Shown in pieces: positions 1 through 10,663 of a stretch of DNA of 64,000 nt (position 1 is the first letter of the stretch; the number at the start of each line of letters is the position of its first letter). This stretch comes from an uncultured Eubacteriales bacterium (GTDB lineage Bacteria > Bacillota > Clostridia > Christensenellales > CAG-138). Below the pieces are notes generated by a model. The model was not told the origin of the DNA. It was given only the letters and a program-made list of their open reading frames with translations, and searched no databases. The stretch spans positions 8,911 to 72,910 of the forward strand of contig UREK01000011.1 in NCBI GenBank assembly GCA_900546845.1, written 5' to 3'. A program made the position numbers and the translations under genes.

Positions 1-37
1 ATTGACGGGTCTTTCCGTGCCGCTTTTAAATTCTTCC

Positions 38-66
38 TTGACAGAGATGGAATTTTCGGGAATAAT
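38..66 (+). promoter_or_regulatory. Putative sigma-A promoter of topA
   Basis: TTGACA at 38-43 and AATAAT at 61-66 are separated by 17 bases, about 70 bases before the topA start. The first 37 bases hold no gene I can identify. Confidence 0.6.
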
Positions 67-134
67 TAAACAATCGCCCGGAAGGGTATACAGTATATGA
101 AGCGTTTTAGCAACGACACACCGGAGGTAACGGA

Positions 135-2261
135 ATGTCCGAAAATCTCGTGATCGTGGAGTCGCCCGCAAAGGCGAAAACGATCGGCAAGTTCTTAGGC
201 AGCGGCTACAAGGTCATCGCATCCAACGGCCATGTGCGAGATCTGCCCAAAAGCCAGCTCGGCGTTGATGTGGAGCACGACTTCGCGCCGAAATATATTA
301 CGCTGCGCGGCAGGGGAGATGTGCTCGAACGCATCCGCAAGGAAGCGAAGAGCGCGAAAACCGTCTACCTTGCGACCGACCCTGATATGGAAGGCGAGGC
401 GATCTCCTGGCATCTCGCGCAGATCCTCAAGCTCGATACGAAATCCAAATGCCGCATCGTGTTCAACGAGATCACATCCAGCACGGTGAAAAAATCCGTG
501 AAGGCCGCACGCACGATCGATATGGATCTGGTGGACGCGCAGCAGGCGCGCCGCGTGCTCGACCGGCTCGTGGGCTATAAGATCAGCCCGATCCTTTGGG
601 CCAAGGTGCGAAAAGGCCTTTCCGCGGGCCGTGTGCAGTCGGTCGCAACGCGCATCCTGTGCGACCGGGAGCAGGAGATCATGGACTTCGTGAGCGAGGA
701 ATACTGGACGGTTTCTGCGGCGCTCAGGCACAAGGGTGCGCGCAAGCCCATCGAAGCGAAGTTCTATGGGATCAACGGCAAAAAGACGGAGCTGCACAAC
801 GAGGCTGAGGCGGATGAGATCGTCGCCCGCGCCTCGGCGGGCGAGTTCACCGTGACGGACCGCAAGATTGCGGAGAAGGTGCGCAACGCGCCGCCGCCGT
901 TCACCACGAGCAGCATGCAGCAGGAGGCTTCCCGCAAGCTGGGCTTCACCGCGAAACTGACTATGCTCATCGCACAGCAGCTTTACGAGGGCGTGGACAT
1001 CGCGGGCAAGGGAGCGACGGGCCTTATCACCTATATGCGTACCGATTCCGTGCGCATCGCGGACGAGGCGCAGCAGCATGCCCTTGCGGAAATCAAAGCC
1101 CAATACGGCGACAAATACGCGCCTGCGAAACCGAACGTGTTCAAGGGGCGCAAGGGTGCGCAGGACGCGCACGAGGCTATCCGTCCGGCGAACGTATCCC
1201 TCACGCCGCAGGCGGTGAAGGCCTCGCTTTCCAACCAGCAGTTTAAGCTATATAAGCTCATCTATGAGCGCTTCCTCGCAAGCCAGATGGCGCCCGCCTT
1301 GGTGGAGACGAACACCGTCACCTTTGACGCGGGCGGCTGCACATTCCGTGCGAACGGCGTGCGCACCCTCTTTGACGGTTATACCGCCGTTTACACCGAG
1401 GGGAAGGACGAAGCGCAGGAAAAGGATGTGACGCTGCCGGAGCTCACGGTGGGAGAGACGCTCGCGGCCCAGAAGCTCGACAAGGAGCAGAAGTTCACCC
1501 AGCCACCGCCGCGCTACACGGAGGCGACGCTCGTTAAAACACTGGAGGAACGTGGCATCGGCCGCCCGAGCACCTATTCCCCGACGATCTCCACAATCCT
1601 CGAACGCGGCTATGTTCGGCGCGAGAAGAAGCAGCTCGTCCCGACGGAGCTCGGCTTCATTGTGACGCAGATCATGAAGGCTAACTTCGAGGACATCGTG
1701 GATGTGAAGTTCACGGCGGACATGGAGGGCAAGCTCGACCTCATCAAGGACGGCGAGCAGGAATGGACGGATGTCATCCGCGAATTCTATGGCCCGTTTG
1801 AGCAGAGCGTGGAAAAAGCGGCCGCAACGATTGAAAAGATCGTCGTGCCGGACGAGGTTTCCGATGTGCAGTGCGAAAAGTGCGGCGCGATGATGGTTTA
1901 CAAAATGGGGCGCTACGGCAAGTTCCTCGCCTGCCCCAACTTCCCGGAATGCCGTAACACAAAGGCGATCGTGGAAAAGATCGACGTGCCCTGCCCCAAG
2001 TGCGGCGCTGCGCTCATCAAGCGCAAATCCAAGCGCGGCAAGCCGTTTTATGGCTGCGAGCGCTACCCGGAATGCGATTTCGTATCTTGGGATAAGCCCG
2101 CGAAGGAGAAGTGCCCGCAATGCGGCGCGCTCATGGTCAACAAAGTGGGCCAGCACGGCGCGTATACGATGTGCACCAACAAGGAGTGCGGCTTCGTGGT
2201 GCGCCCGGTCAAGAAGGGGAGCGAGGAGAGCGGCAGCGAGGAGAACAACCATGAAGAATGA
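135..2261 (+). CDS. topA: DNA topoisomerase I (type IA)
   Basis: Relaxes negatively supercoiled DNA by single-strand cleavage through a 5'-phosphotyrosine link. The 708-residue protein opens with a TOPRIM domain (LVIVESPAKAKTIG from residue 5; acidic motif TDPDMEGE at 81-88). The catalytic tyrosine is Tyr300 in ITYMRTDS. After the core come three C-terminal four-cysteine zinc ribbons (about residues 578-690), each of CxxC...C...C form, the usual Bacillota arrangement. The start is supported by GGAGG about 8 bases upstream. Its last 11 bases overlap the start of trmFO, so the two are translationally coupled. The topA-trmFO-hslV-hslU order matches the topA/gid/cod region of Bacillus subtilis. 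Confidence 0.97.
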   Translation: MSENLVIVESPAKAKTIGKFLGSGYKVIASNGHVRDLPKSQLGVDVEHDFAPKYITLRGRGDVLERIRKEAKSAKTVYLATDPDMEGEAISWHLAQILKLDTKSKCRIVFNEITSSTVKKSVKAARTIDMDLVDAQQARRVLDRLVGYKISPILWAKVRKGLSAGRVQSVATRILCDREQEIMDFVSEEYWTVSAALRHKGARKPIEAKFYGINGKKTELHNEAEADEIVARASAGEFTVTDRKIAEKVRNAPPPFTTSSMQQEASRKLGFTAKLTMLIAQQLYEGVDIAGKGATGLITYMRTDSVRIADEAQQHALAEIKAQYGDKYAPAKPNVFKGRKGAQDAHEAIRPANVSLTPQAVKASLSNQQFKLYKLIYERFLASQMAPALVETNTVTFDAGGCTFRANGVRTLFDGYTAVYTEGKDEAQEKDVTLPELTVGETLAAQKLDKEQKFTQPPPRYTEATLVKTLEERGIGRPSTYSPTISTILERGYVRREKKQLVPTELGFIVTQIMKANFEDIVDVKFTADMEGKLDLIKDGEQEWTDVIREFYGPFEQSVEKAAATIEKIVVPDEVSDVQCEKCGAMMVYKMGRYGKFLACPNFPECRNTKAIVEKIDVPCPKCGAALIKRKSKRGKPFYGCERYPECDFVSWDKPAKEKCPQCGALMVNKVGQHGAYTMCTNKECGFVVRPVKKGSEESGSEENNHEE

Positions 2262-3558
2262 CCGCGTGACGGTGCTTGGCGCCGGGCTTGCGGGCTGTGA
2301 GGCCGCGTTTCAGCTTGCTGAGCGCGGCGTCGCCGTATCGCTCGTGGAGATGCGCCCTGAGAGGCGATCGCCCGCGCACAAGACGGATCTTTTCGGGGAG
2401 CTGGTATGCTCCAACTCCCTGCGCTCCGACCGGCTGCAAAACGGCGCGGGGCTTTTGAAGGAGGAGATGCGGCGCATGGGCTCGCTCATCGTCGCTGCGG
2501 CGGATGAAACGCGCGTGCCCGCGGGCGGTGCGCTCGCGGTCGACCGGCAGGGCTTTGCGGCGCTTGTGACGAAGCGCATCCGCAATCACCCGAATATCGT
2601 GGTGGTGGAGGCAGAAGCCGAGGCACTCCCGGAACCGCCTGCCATCGTGGCGACCGGGCCGCTGACGGACGGCGCACTGCTCAAAAGCATAGAGGGGTTC
2701 CTCGGGGAGGGGCTGCATTTTTACGATGCGGCCGCGCCTGTGGTCACAAAGGAGTCGCTCGATATGTCCCGCGTGTTCGAGGCCTCGCGCTACGGCCGCG
2801 GCGGCAGCGATTACCTCAACTGTGCGATGACGCGGGAGGAGTATTTCGCGTTTGTGCACGCGCTTGTGGCGGCGGAAACGGCGCAGCTGCACGCGTTTGA
2901 AACGCCTAAGGTGTTTGAAGGCTGCATGCCCGTCGAGGTGATGGCAAAGCGTGGGGATATGACGCTCGCCTTTGGCCCGCTCAAGCCCGTTGGCCTTTCC
3001 GACCCGCGCATGGGGGAACGGCCGTTCGCGGTGGTGCAGCTACGGCAGGACGACGCCGCGGGTACGCTTTATAACATCGTCGGCTTCCAGACGAACCTCA
3101 AGTTCGGGGAGCAGCGCCGCGTGTTCGGCATGATTCCGGGGCTCCAAAACGCGGAGTTCGTCCGCTACGGCGTGATGCACCGCAACACCTTCCTCAACTC
3201 GCCCGGCAAGCTCGATCCATGGTATCAGGTGAAGGCACGGGAAGGACTGTATTTCGCCGGGCAGATCACCGGCGTGGAGGGATATATCGAAAGCGCGGCG
3301 AGCGGCATGGTGGCGGGGATCGACCTTGCGCGCAAGCTCGCAGGCAAGCCGCGGGTGGACTTTACCGCGCGCACAGCGCTTGGCGCGCTCGGGCATTACG
3401 TTTCCGGCTATGCGGGGAAGGATTTCCAGCCGATGAACATCAGCTTCGGCATCATCGAAGGGCTCACGAACCCGCCCCGCAACAAGCAGGAGCGCTATAC
3501 GCGCATTGCGGAGCGCTCCTTGGAATGGATCGAAAAAATCCGGGAAGATTGCGAATAA
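2251..3558 (+). CDS. trmFO: Methylenetetrahydrofolate-tRNA-(uracil-54-C5) methyltransferase
   Basis: FAD- and folate-dependent enzyme that makes ribothymidine at position 54 of tRNA, replacing the SAM-dependent TrmA. The reading frame opens further upstream inside topA, but the ATG at 2251 begins the conserved N-terminus (VTVLGAGLAGCEAA, the FAD-binding glycine motif) and gives 435 residues, normal for the family. Cys53 in LVCSNSLRSD and Cys225 in FEGCMPVE sit where the two functional cysteines of the B. subtilis enzyme are. It overlaps topA by 11 bases. In B. subtilis the next gene is the recombinase codV; here it is missing and hslV follows. Confidence 0.96.
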   Translation: MKNDRVTVLGAGLAGCEAAFQLAERGVAVSLVEMRPERRSPAHKTDLFGELVCSNSLRSDRLQNGAGLLKEEMRRMGSLIVAAADETRVPAGGALAVDRQGFAALVTKRIRNHPNIVVVEAEAEALPEPPAIVATGPLTDGALLKSIEGFLGEGLHFYDAAAPVVTKESLDMSRVFEASRYGRGGSDYLNCAMTREEYFAFVHALVAAETAQLHAFETPKVFEGCMPVEVMAKRGDMTLAFGPLKPVGLSDPRMGERPFAVVQLRQDDAAGTLYNIVGFQTNLKFGEQRRVFGMIPGLQNAEFVRYGVMHRNTFLNSPGKLDPWYQVKAREGLYFAGQITGVEGYIESAASGMVAGIDLARKLAGKPRVDFTARTALGALGHYVSGYAGKDFQPMNISFGIIEGLTNPPRNKQERYTRIAERSLEWIEKIREDCE

Positions 3559-3668
3559 ACTGTAAAGCATGCGCGAAAAAGGGCCGCAAGTGGTGCGGAA
3601 TGTGCTATTATGAAAGCAGATCATCATACAGATACGGCGCAAATGGAGCATGAAAGGGAAAAACTGTT

Positions 3669-4202
3669 ATGGGCTTGATGGGAACGACGATTGTCGCCGT
3701 CCAGCGGGACGGCAAATGCGCCGTGGCGGGCGACGGCCAGGTGACGCTTGGGGAAAAGACCGTGATGAAAGCGCATGCGAAGAAGGTGCGCAGGCTGTAC
3801 CACAACCGCGTGGTCGTAGGCTTTGCGGGTTCCGTTGCGGACGCGTTTTCCCTTTCGGAGCGCTTTGAGGCGAAGCTTGAGCAATACAGCGGCAGCCTCC
3901 GGCGTGCGGCGGTTTCGCTTGCGCAGGATTGGCGCAGCGACAAGGCGATGCGCCAGCTAGAAGCGATGCTCATCGCCGCGGATGCGGAGGAGCTGCTCAT
4001 CATTTCCGGCACGGGCGAGGTGATCGACCCGGACGACGGCATCGCGGCCATCGGCTCCGGCGGCATGTACGCGCTCGCGGCGGCAAAGGCACTCAAGGAG
4101 AATACGGAGCTTCCGGCGACGGAGATCGCGCAGAAGGCGATCCGCATCGCTTCGGACATCTGCGTATTCACAAATGGGAACATCACCATGGAGGAAGTAT
4201 AA
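3669..4202 (+). CDS. hslV: ATP-dependent protease subunit HslV (ClpQ)
   Basis: Proteolytic core of the HslVU two-tier protease; twelve subunits form the chamber. The 177-residue protein carries the N-terminal nucleophile motif TTIVAVQRDGK, with the presumed catalytic Thr6 preceded by a short MGLMG leader that would have to be removed, unlike E. coli HslV where only Met precedes the Thr. AGDGQVTLG and the GSGGMYALAAA segment are typical. A second in-frame ATG at 3678 would shorten the leader. The stop codon abuts the hslU start, so the two are co-translated. The 110-base gap upstream contains TATTAT near 3610 but no convincing -35. Confidence 0.95.
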   Translation: MGLMGTTIVAVQRDGKCAVAGDGQVTLGEKTVMKAHAKKVRRLYHNRVVVGFAGSVADAFSLSERFEAKLEQYSGSLRRAAVSLAQDWRSDKAMRQLEAMLIAADAEELLIISGTGEVIDPDDGIAAIGSGGMYALAAAKALKENTELPATEIAQKAIRIASDICVFTNGNITMEEV

Positions 4203-5582
<1,380 letters not shown>

Positions 5583-5592
5583 CCAAACCGCT

Positions 5593-6921
5593 ATGAAACG
5601 AACGATTTGCACCATCCTGGCGCTTCTGCTGCTGTGCGCGGCGGGATGTGCGGAGGTCGCCACAACGGCGAACGTCTCCGTGCGCACGGCCGATAACGGC
5701 ATGGAAGCGGCGGCCATAACGGAGATCACCGCTCCGCCCACGTCGCCCCCCACGCAAACGCTTTCCGCGGCGGAAGGCGGGGACACGGACGCTTCAACGT
5801 TGCCCAGCGCCGGGGACGAAGGGATTGCCGTGACGCCCGTGCCTTTTGAAACGCCGCCGCCTACGCCAGAGCTCACGCCGTCACCTGCGCCGGAACCCAC
5901 ACCGTCGCCTGCGCCGGATTATACCGTGAAGCCGGTTGACAGCAAAAAAGCATATCTCAACGCGGGCAGCGCGAATCTGCGTGAAGGCCCTGGCACGGAA
6001 TATGCCATTCTTGAGGAGCTGTTCGAACTTGAGACGCTCATTGTGACGGGAACGTGCGGGGACTGGTACCGCGTGGATGCGGGAAACGAAACGGGCTTCA
6101 TACTCGCAGAATTCGTGGAATACGGAACCGCACCCACGCCCACGCCGAGTTTTCGCGTAAAATCCATGGACGATAAGGACGCTTACGTAAAAGCGGGCAG
6201 CGCGAACCTGCGCGAAGGCCCCGGCACGGAGTTCGACATTATCGTAGAGTTGGGCCGCAATGAGGAGCTCACCGTGACCGGCGCCTCCGGGGACTGGTAC
6301 CGCGTGGAATACGGCAGGAAGACGGGCTTCATGATGCAGGAATTCGTGGAGTTTGGCTCCGTACCGACTCCGAAGCCGAAGGCGACCGCAATGCCCAAGC
6401 CCACCGCAACGCCTAAACCGAGCGCGACGCCTAAGCCGAGCACGACGGCGGAACCCAGCCCTACGCCTGCAGCCAGCGCGGGCACGGCGGGCGGAAGCTC
6501 GTCCTCCGGGGTGGATCCTTACGACTATTTTTCCGACACGAGCCGCTTTACGGCGGCGGAGCTGCTGCTGATTGCGCAGGTGGTGCAGGAGGAGGCGAAG
6601 GGCACCTCCGTGGAGGCACGCGCGGCGGTCGCAAATGCGATCTACAACCGCTATTGTTCCTCCAGCTACCCGAACACCATTGAGGGGGTCATTTTCCAGA
6701 AAAACCAGTACACGGTTGCGGATGACGAGGATGAGCTGCGCGCGGTGAAGCCCATCGACAAGACGATCGAGGCTGTGACGCAGATCTTCGTCAACGGCAA
6801 TACCTTCCTGCCGGAAGATGTGCTCTTTTTCCGTACGGCGAGCCGCGGGACGAGCTGGGGCGACAAGCGGGAATATTATGCGACCTATGGCGGAAACGCG
6901 TTCTTCCGCAGTCTATATTAA
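5593..6921 (+). CDS. SH3b-SH3b-SleB/CwlJ-type cell wall hydrolase lipoprotein
   Basis: Predicted exported peptidoglycan hydrolase. The N-terminus is a short basic stretch, a hydrophobic run and AAGC, so Cys19 is a likely lipidation site. Residues 20-112 are low-complexity and rich in Thr and Pro. Two bacterial SH3 repeats follow (about 118-175 and 197-254), each with AGSANLREGPGTE and GDWYRV. A second Pro/Thr/Lys linker (about 258-300) leads to a Hydrolase_2 domain (about 318-442), the catalytic fold of SleB and CwlJ. In the family SleB/CwlJ enzymes degrade spore cortex, but this multidomain lipoprotein could equally act in vegetative wall turnover. Ten bases separate it from hslU, suggesting read-through expression. 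Confidence 0.85.
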   Translation: MKRTICTILALLLLCAAGCAEVATTANVSVRTADNGMEAAAITEITAPPTSPPTQTLSAAEGGDTDASTLPSAGDEGIAVTPVPFETPPPTPELTPSPAPEPTPSPAPDYTVKPVDSKKAYLNAGSANLREGPGTEYAILEELFELETLIVTGTCGDWYRVDAGNETGFILAEFVEYGTAPTPTPSFRVKSMDDKDAYVKAGSANLREGPGTEFDIIVELGRNEELTVTGASGDWYRVEYGRKTGFMMQEFVEFGSVPTPKPKATAMPKPTATPKPSATPKPSTTAEPSPTPAASAGTAGGSSSSGVDPYDYFSDTSRFTAAELLLIAQVVQEEAKGTSVEARAAVANAIYNRYCSSSYPNTIEGVIFQKNQYTVADDEDELRAVKPIDKTIEAVTQIFVNGNTFLPEDVLFFRTASRGTSWGDKREYYATYGGNAFFRSLY

Positions 6922-6947
6922 CATTAACACCATTTTAGGAGAAACTT

Positions 6948-8081
6948 ATGATAACGCTTTTGAAGCATGCGCGCATCCTGCAAAACGGGGCCTGGATGGA
7001 GGGCGAGCTGCTCATCGCCGGGGAGAAGATCGCGGCGGTTGGGCCAAAGCTCGATTGCACGTTCCCCGGCATGGAAATCATTGACGCGGAGGGGATGCGC
7101 TGCATCCCGGGCTATCTTGACCAGCATGTGCATATCACGGGCGGCGGCGGGGAAGGCGGCTTTGCAAACCAGGTTCCCCCGCTCAAGGCGAGCGCGCCCG
7201 TGCGCGCAGGCGTGACGACGCTCGTGGGCCTGCTCGGCACGGATGGCACCACGCGCAGCGTGGAGAGCCTTGTTGCCAAAACAAAGGCGTTCAACGAGCT
7301 GGGCCTAACCGCCTTCTGCCTGACGGGCGCTTATGAGTTCCCGTCCCCAACGGTGACGGGCAGCGTCAAAAAGGACATCGTGATGATCGCGGAATGCATC
7401 GGCGTGAAGGTCGCCATCTCGGACCACCGCAGCATGAACATGGAAAAGCGCGATCTCGTGTGGCTTGCGTCCCAGGCGCGGCAGGCGGGCATCCTTTCCG
7501 GGAAGCCCGGCATCACGCATCTGCACACCGGCAGCGGGAAGGCCGAGCTGGATCTGCTTTTCGACATCGTGGAGACGACGGAGCTCCCGGTCTTTAACCT
7601 GCGGCCGACGCATTTGGGCGGCAAGTTCGAGGCGGCGATGCGCTGGGCTGCGCTCGGCGGTTACGCGGATTTCACCTGCGGCGACAATCATGCCAAAACG
7701 GCGGGGATCATCGCCCGTGCGCTGGAGCGCGCGCCGGAAGGCCGCGTGACGATGAGCACGGACGGCAACGGCAGCATGCCGGTCTGGAACGAGAAAAAAG
7801 AGATGATCGGCATCGGCGCAGGCCGCATCGACAACCTGCACGGCGTGGTGAAAGCGCTTGTGCAGGAAAAGGGCGTCCCGCTCGAAGCCGCGCTTGCACC
7901 CTGCACGGAGAACGTGGCGAAGGCGCTCAACCTGTTCCCAAGGAAGGGGTGCATCGCGTCCGGAAGCGATGCGGATCTTCTGCTCCTGGACGACGGCCTT
8001 GCCGTCGACACCGTGATCGCACGCGGAAAAACGATGCTGCGGCACGGCGCGCTCTGCTTCCACGCAAATTTCGAGGATTAA
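6948..8081 (+). CDS. iadA: Isoaspartyl dipeptidase (beta-aspartyl-peptidase)
   Basis: Amidohydrolase-superfamily metalloenzyme that cleaves beta-aspartyl dipeptides released when damaged proteins are degraded. The 377-residue protein has the metal motif DQHVHITGGGGEGG (His60, His62), further metal histidines in THLHTG and RPTHLGG, and the catalytic Asp in MSTDGNGS, all in the order seen in E. coli IadA (390 residues). A strong GGAG site lies 8 bases before the ATG. It follows the SleB-like gene by 26 bases and may share its transcript. Confidence 0.93.
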   Translation: MITLLKHARILQNGAWMEGELLIAGEKIAAVGPKLDCTFPGMEIIDAEGMRCIPGYLDQHVHITGGGGEGGFANQVPPLKASAPVRAGVTTLVGLLGTDGTTRSVESLVAKTKAFNELGLTAFCLTGAYEFPSPTVTGSVKKDIVMIAECIGVKVAISDHRSMNMEKRDLVWLASQARQAGILSGKPGITHLHTGSGKAELDLLFDIVETTELPVFNLRPTHLGGKFEAAMRWAALGGYADFTCGDNHAKTAGIIARALERAPEGRVTMSTDGNGSMPVWNEKKEMIGIGAGRIDNLHGVVKALVQEKGVPLEAALAPCTENVAKALNLFPRKGCIASGSDADLLLLDDGLAVDTVIARGKTMLRHGALCFHANFED

Positions 8082-8126
8082 GCCGGGGCGTCATACAACA
8101 TAATTCCGGGCGGCAGCGCTCACACT

Positions 8127-8156
8127 AATACCGCAATTCAACCGAAAGGCGGTATT
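8127..8156 (+). promoter_or_regulatory. Inverted repeat covering the ribosome binding site of the next gene
   Basis: AATACCGC at 8127-8134 and GCGGTATT at 8149-8156 are a perfect 8-bp inverted repeat with a 14-base loop. The right arm overlaps the purine-rich AAAGGCGG that must serve as ribosome binding site for the start at 8163. A folded stem would hide that site. Confidence 0.45.
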
Positions 8157-8162
8157 TCTGTT

Positions 8163-10568
8163 ATGAAAGCCATCATCATGGCGGGCGGTGCGGGGAAGCG
8201 TCTGCGGCCGCTGACCTGCACGATGCCCAAGCCCATGGTCCCCCTGCTGAACAAGCCCGTGATCGAATACTGTGTGGAGCTGCTTGAACAACACGGCTTG
8301 AAGGAAATCGGCGTAACGCTGCATTACCTGCCCAATGTGATCAAAAATCACCTGGGGAGCGGGGAGAAATGGGGCGTGAACATCTCCTATTCCATCGAGG
8401 ACACGCCCCTTGGCACAGCGGGCAGCGTGCGCAAGGCGGCCGGGGACGCAAAGGAGCCTGTCCTGATCCTGAGTGGTGACGCGATGACGGACATCGACCT
8501 CTCCGCAGCCATCCGCGCGCACGAACAGAGCGGCGCGCAAGCGACGATCCTGCTCAAAAAGGTGGAGTCCCCGACCGAGTACGGCGTGGTGCTCAGGGAC
8601 AAGGCCGGCTTTGTGACACGCTTCATCGAAAAGCCAGCGCCCTCCGAGGTATTCAGCGACCTTGCGAACACAGGCATCTATATCCTCGCGCCGGAAGTGC
8701 TCGCCATGATCCCGGATTACATGCCCTACGATTTTTCCAACGACCTGTTCCCGCGCCTGATGAATGAGAACATCCCGATCTTCACCGTGGAGGCGGAAGG
8801 ATATTGGAGCGACATCGGAGACATCGACCAGTATGCCGCGACGCAGGCAGACATGCTGGACGGCAAATGCGCGTTCCGGACGAAAGCAAAGTCCGACGGG
8901 CAGGGCATCTTCATCGAAGAGGGCGCGCGTGTCGGAAAGCGCGCCGCCGTCACTGCGCCCTGCTACATCGGCGCAGGGGCGGAAATTGCGGACAACGCTT
9001 ATTTCGGGGCGTATTCTGTTGCGTGCAGCGGCGTGCGCATCGGGCGAAACAGCAGCGTGAAGCGCTGCATCCTGCTGCCGGAGGTGCGTGTGCGCGAGGG
9101 GGCGGAGCTGCGCGGTGCGGTGCTCTGTGAGAATGTGCAAGTGGAGGATGGCGCATGCGTGTTTGAGCGGGCGGCGATCGGCGCGGGGAGCGTGCTGGAA
9201 AAGCGGTGCAGCGTCGCGCCGCGCGTATACGTCTGGCCGAAGAAGCGGCTGGAGCAAGAGCGCAAGTATACGGAAAATCTCATGTGGGAAGCGGACGCGG
9301 GCAAACAGGCTGTGCGCGACCCGGAGGCGGGCTATGCGGATTTTGACATGACGCCGGAAAGCGCGGCGCGCATCGGCGCATCGTTCGCGGCGCTGCGGAA
9401 GCTCCCAGCGGAGCTTGGTGCGGCCTCCGACGGCGCGCAGCAGAGCGTTATGCTCAAATACGCACTGATGGCGGGCGTCGTTTCTCAGGGCGTAGACGTG
9501 CAGGACATGGGGCTTTGCTCGCCTTCCGCGTTCGCCTATGCGATCCGTGCGCTGGGGCTCGAAGGAGGCGTCTATATCCGGCGCGGGGACGCGGGAAAAT
9601 ATGAGGCGGAGATGGTGCTGCTCGACGCTGTGGGCGCGCGCCTTTCCGCCGGGGAGCACCGCAAATTCCGCCAGCAATATGAGCTTGGCGCGCAGCGGCC
9701 CGTTACGGCGGCCCGGCTCGGCGTGGCGCAGCGCTACACGGGTGCGGAGCGCGGGTATGAGGCCAGCCTCCGGCGGATGGCGCGCTTTGACGGGCGTGCG
9801 GGAACTGCTGTGGTGATCGCGGGGGACGCCGCGCTTTACGACATGGTTGCGCGCGTGCTCCTGCCCTGCGGCGTGGAGGTAAAGCTCGTGAGCGAGCGGG
9901 CGCAGGAACCGCTTTTGCGGGCGATGGCGCACGCGGGCGCGCAACTTGGCTTCCTTGCGGGCGCGGATGGCGCGATGCCCGCCGTCGTATATGGCGAACA
10001 CGCGCTTTCGGGGGCGGAATGCGTCGCGCTGATCGCGCTTGCCGCGGCGGAGGATGGGCGGCGCTCGCTCGTGCTGCCCGCGTCGCTCCCGGCGGCTTAT
10101 GCTGCGGCAGTTGAAGCGCGCGGCGTGCATGTTGCCAGCGTGCCGGATGCGCCCGCACGCTGGCAGCACGCCTGTTTCGAAGCGGACGCGTATCTGCCGG
10201 AGCTGTTCGAACCGGAAGCGATGGCCGTGCGCTTTGCAGCGCTGGAAAACTCCGGGCGGCTCAGCAAGCTCCTCGCGGCGCTCCCGAAGGTACGCACGGC
10301 GGAAGCGGAGGTTGGCTGCACGTGGCGCGAGGTCGGGCGGGTGCTCCGGAGCCTGGTGGAGACCGAGCGGGACGAGCGTGTGGAGCTGATCGACGGTGTG
10401 CATGTGAACGAGGATGACGGCTGGGTGCTCGTGCGGCCAAACCGGAGCTTCACGGCCTGCCGGGTGATTGCGGGGAGCTTCAAGGAGGAATACGCCAAGG
10501 AGCTTTCGGCGCTCTACGAGGAGAAGCTGCGCGGCATCATTGCGGAAAAAACGCCGGAAGAAAAGTAA
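8163..10568 (+). CDS. NDP-sugar pyrophosphorylase fused to a degenerate phosphomannomutase-like domain
   Basis: Residues 1 to about 235 are a nucleotidyltransferase domain (MAGGAGKRLRPLT at the start, IEKPAPSEVF later), most like mannose-1-phosphate guanylyltransferase. About 250-360 is a left-handed beta-helix of hexapeptide repeats. About 385-801 has the length and layout of an alpha-D-phosphohexomutase, but the active-site motifs are lost: where SASHNP is expected the sequence reads VYIRRGDAGKYEAEM, no DGDxDR metal loop is visible, and the phosphate-binding RxSGTEP is replaced by RPNRSFTACRV. The first domain is probably active and the second probably structural or regulatory. The substrate could be mannose-1-P or glucose-1-P. 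It stands alone between two probable promoters. Confidence 0.85.
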   Translation: MKAIIMAGGAGKRLRPLTCTMPKPMVPLLNKPVIEYCVELLEQHGLKEIGVTLHYLPNVIKNHLGSGEKWGVNISYSIEDTPLGTAGSVRKAAGDAKEPVLILSGDAMTDIDLSAAIRAHEQSGAQATILLKKVESPTEYGVVLRDKAGFVTRFIEKPAPSEVFSDLANTGIYILAPEVLAMIPDYMPYDFSNDLFPRLMNENIPIFTVEAEGYWSDIGDIDQYAATQADMLDGKCAFRTKAKSDGQGIFIEEGARVGKRAAVTAPCYIGAGAEIADNAYFGAYSVACSGVRIGRNSSVKRCILLPEVRVREGAELRGAVLCENVQVEDGACVFERAAIGAGSVLEKRCSVAPRVYVWPKKRLEQERKYTENLMWEADAGKQAVRDPEAGYADFDMTPESAARIGASFAALRKLPAELGAASDGAQQSVMLKYALMAGVVSQGVDVQDMGLCSPSAFAYAIRALGLEGGVYIRRGDAGKYEAEMVLLDAVGARLSAGEHRKFRQQYELGAQRPVTAARLGVAQRYTGAERGYEASLRRMARFDGRAGTAVVIAGDAALYDMVARVLLPCGVEVKLVSERAQEPLLRAMAHAGAQLGFLAGADGAMPAVVYGEHALSGAECVALIALAAAEDGRRSLVLPASLPAAYAAAVEARGVHVASVPDAPARWQHACFEADAYLPELFEPEAMAVRFAALENSGRLSKLLAALPKVRTAEAEVGCTWREVGRVLRSLVETERDERVELIDGVHVNEDDGWVLVRPNRSFTACRVIAGSFKEEYAKELSALYEEKLRGIIAEKTPEEK

Positions 10569-10589
10569 GCCCGGCAGTGTGAAAACCGC

Positions 10590-10617
10590 TTGACGCGGCG
10601 GCGCGGCGTGATACAAT
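10590..10617 (+). promoter_or_regulatory. Putative extended -10 promoter of trmL
   Basis: TTGACG at 10590-10595 and TACAAT at 10612-10617 with a 16-base spacer; TG one base before the -10 makes it an extended -10. Confidence 0.55.
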
Positions 10618-10663
10618 GGGAAAAGGTTGTCCTGCGCAACAGAAAAAGGGGAGGAGACCGCCC

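Noticed and set aside
5850..6480. Tandem repeats as a CRISPR array or phase-variable tract
   Set aside because: They are coding Thr/Pro/Lys linker repeats and duplicated SH3b domains, with no spacers.
8091..10616. 841-codon open frame on the - strand
   Set aside because: It lies wholly opposite the nucleotidyltransferase fusion gene, is rich in Arg and His, and shows no motif; it is a by-product of GC-rich codon use.
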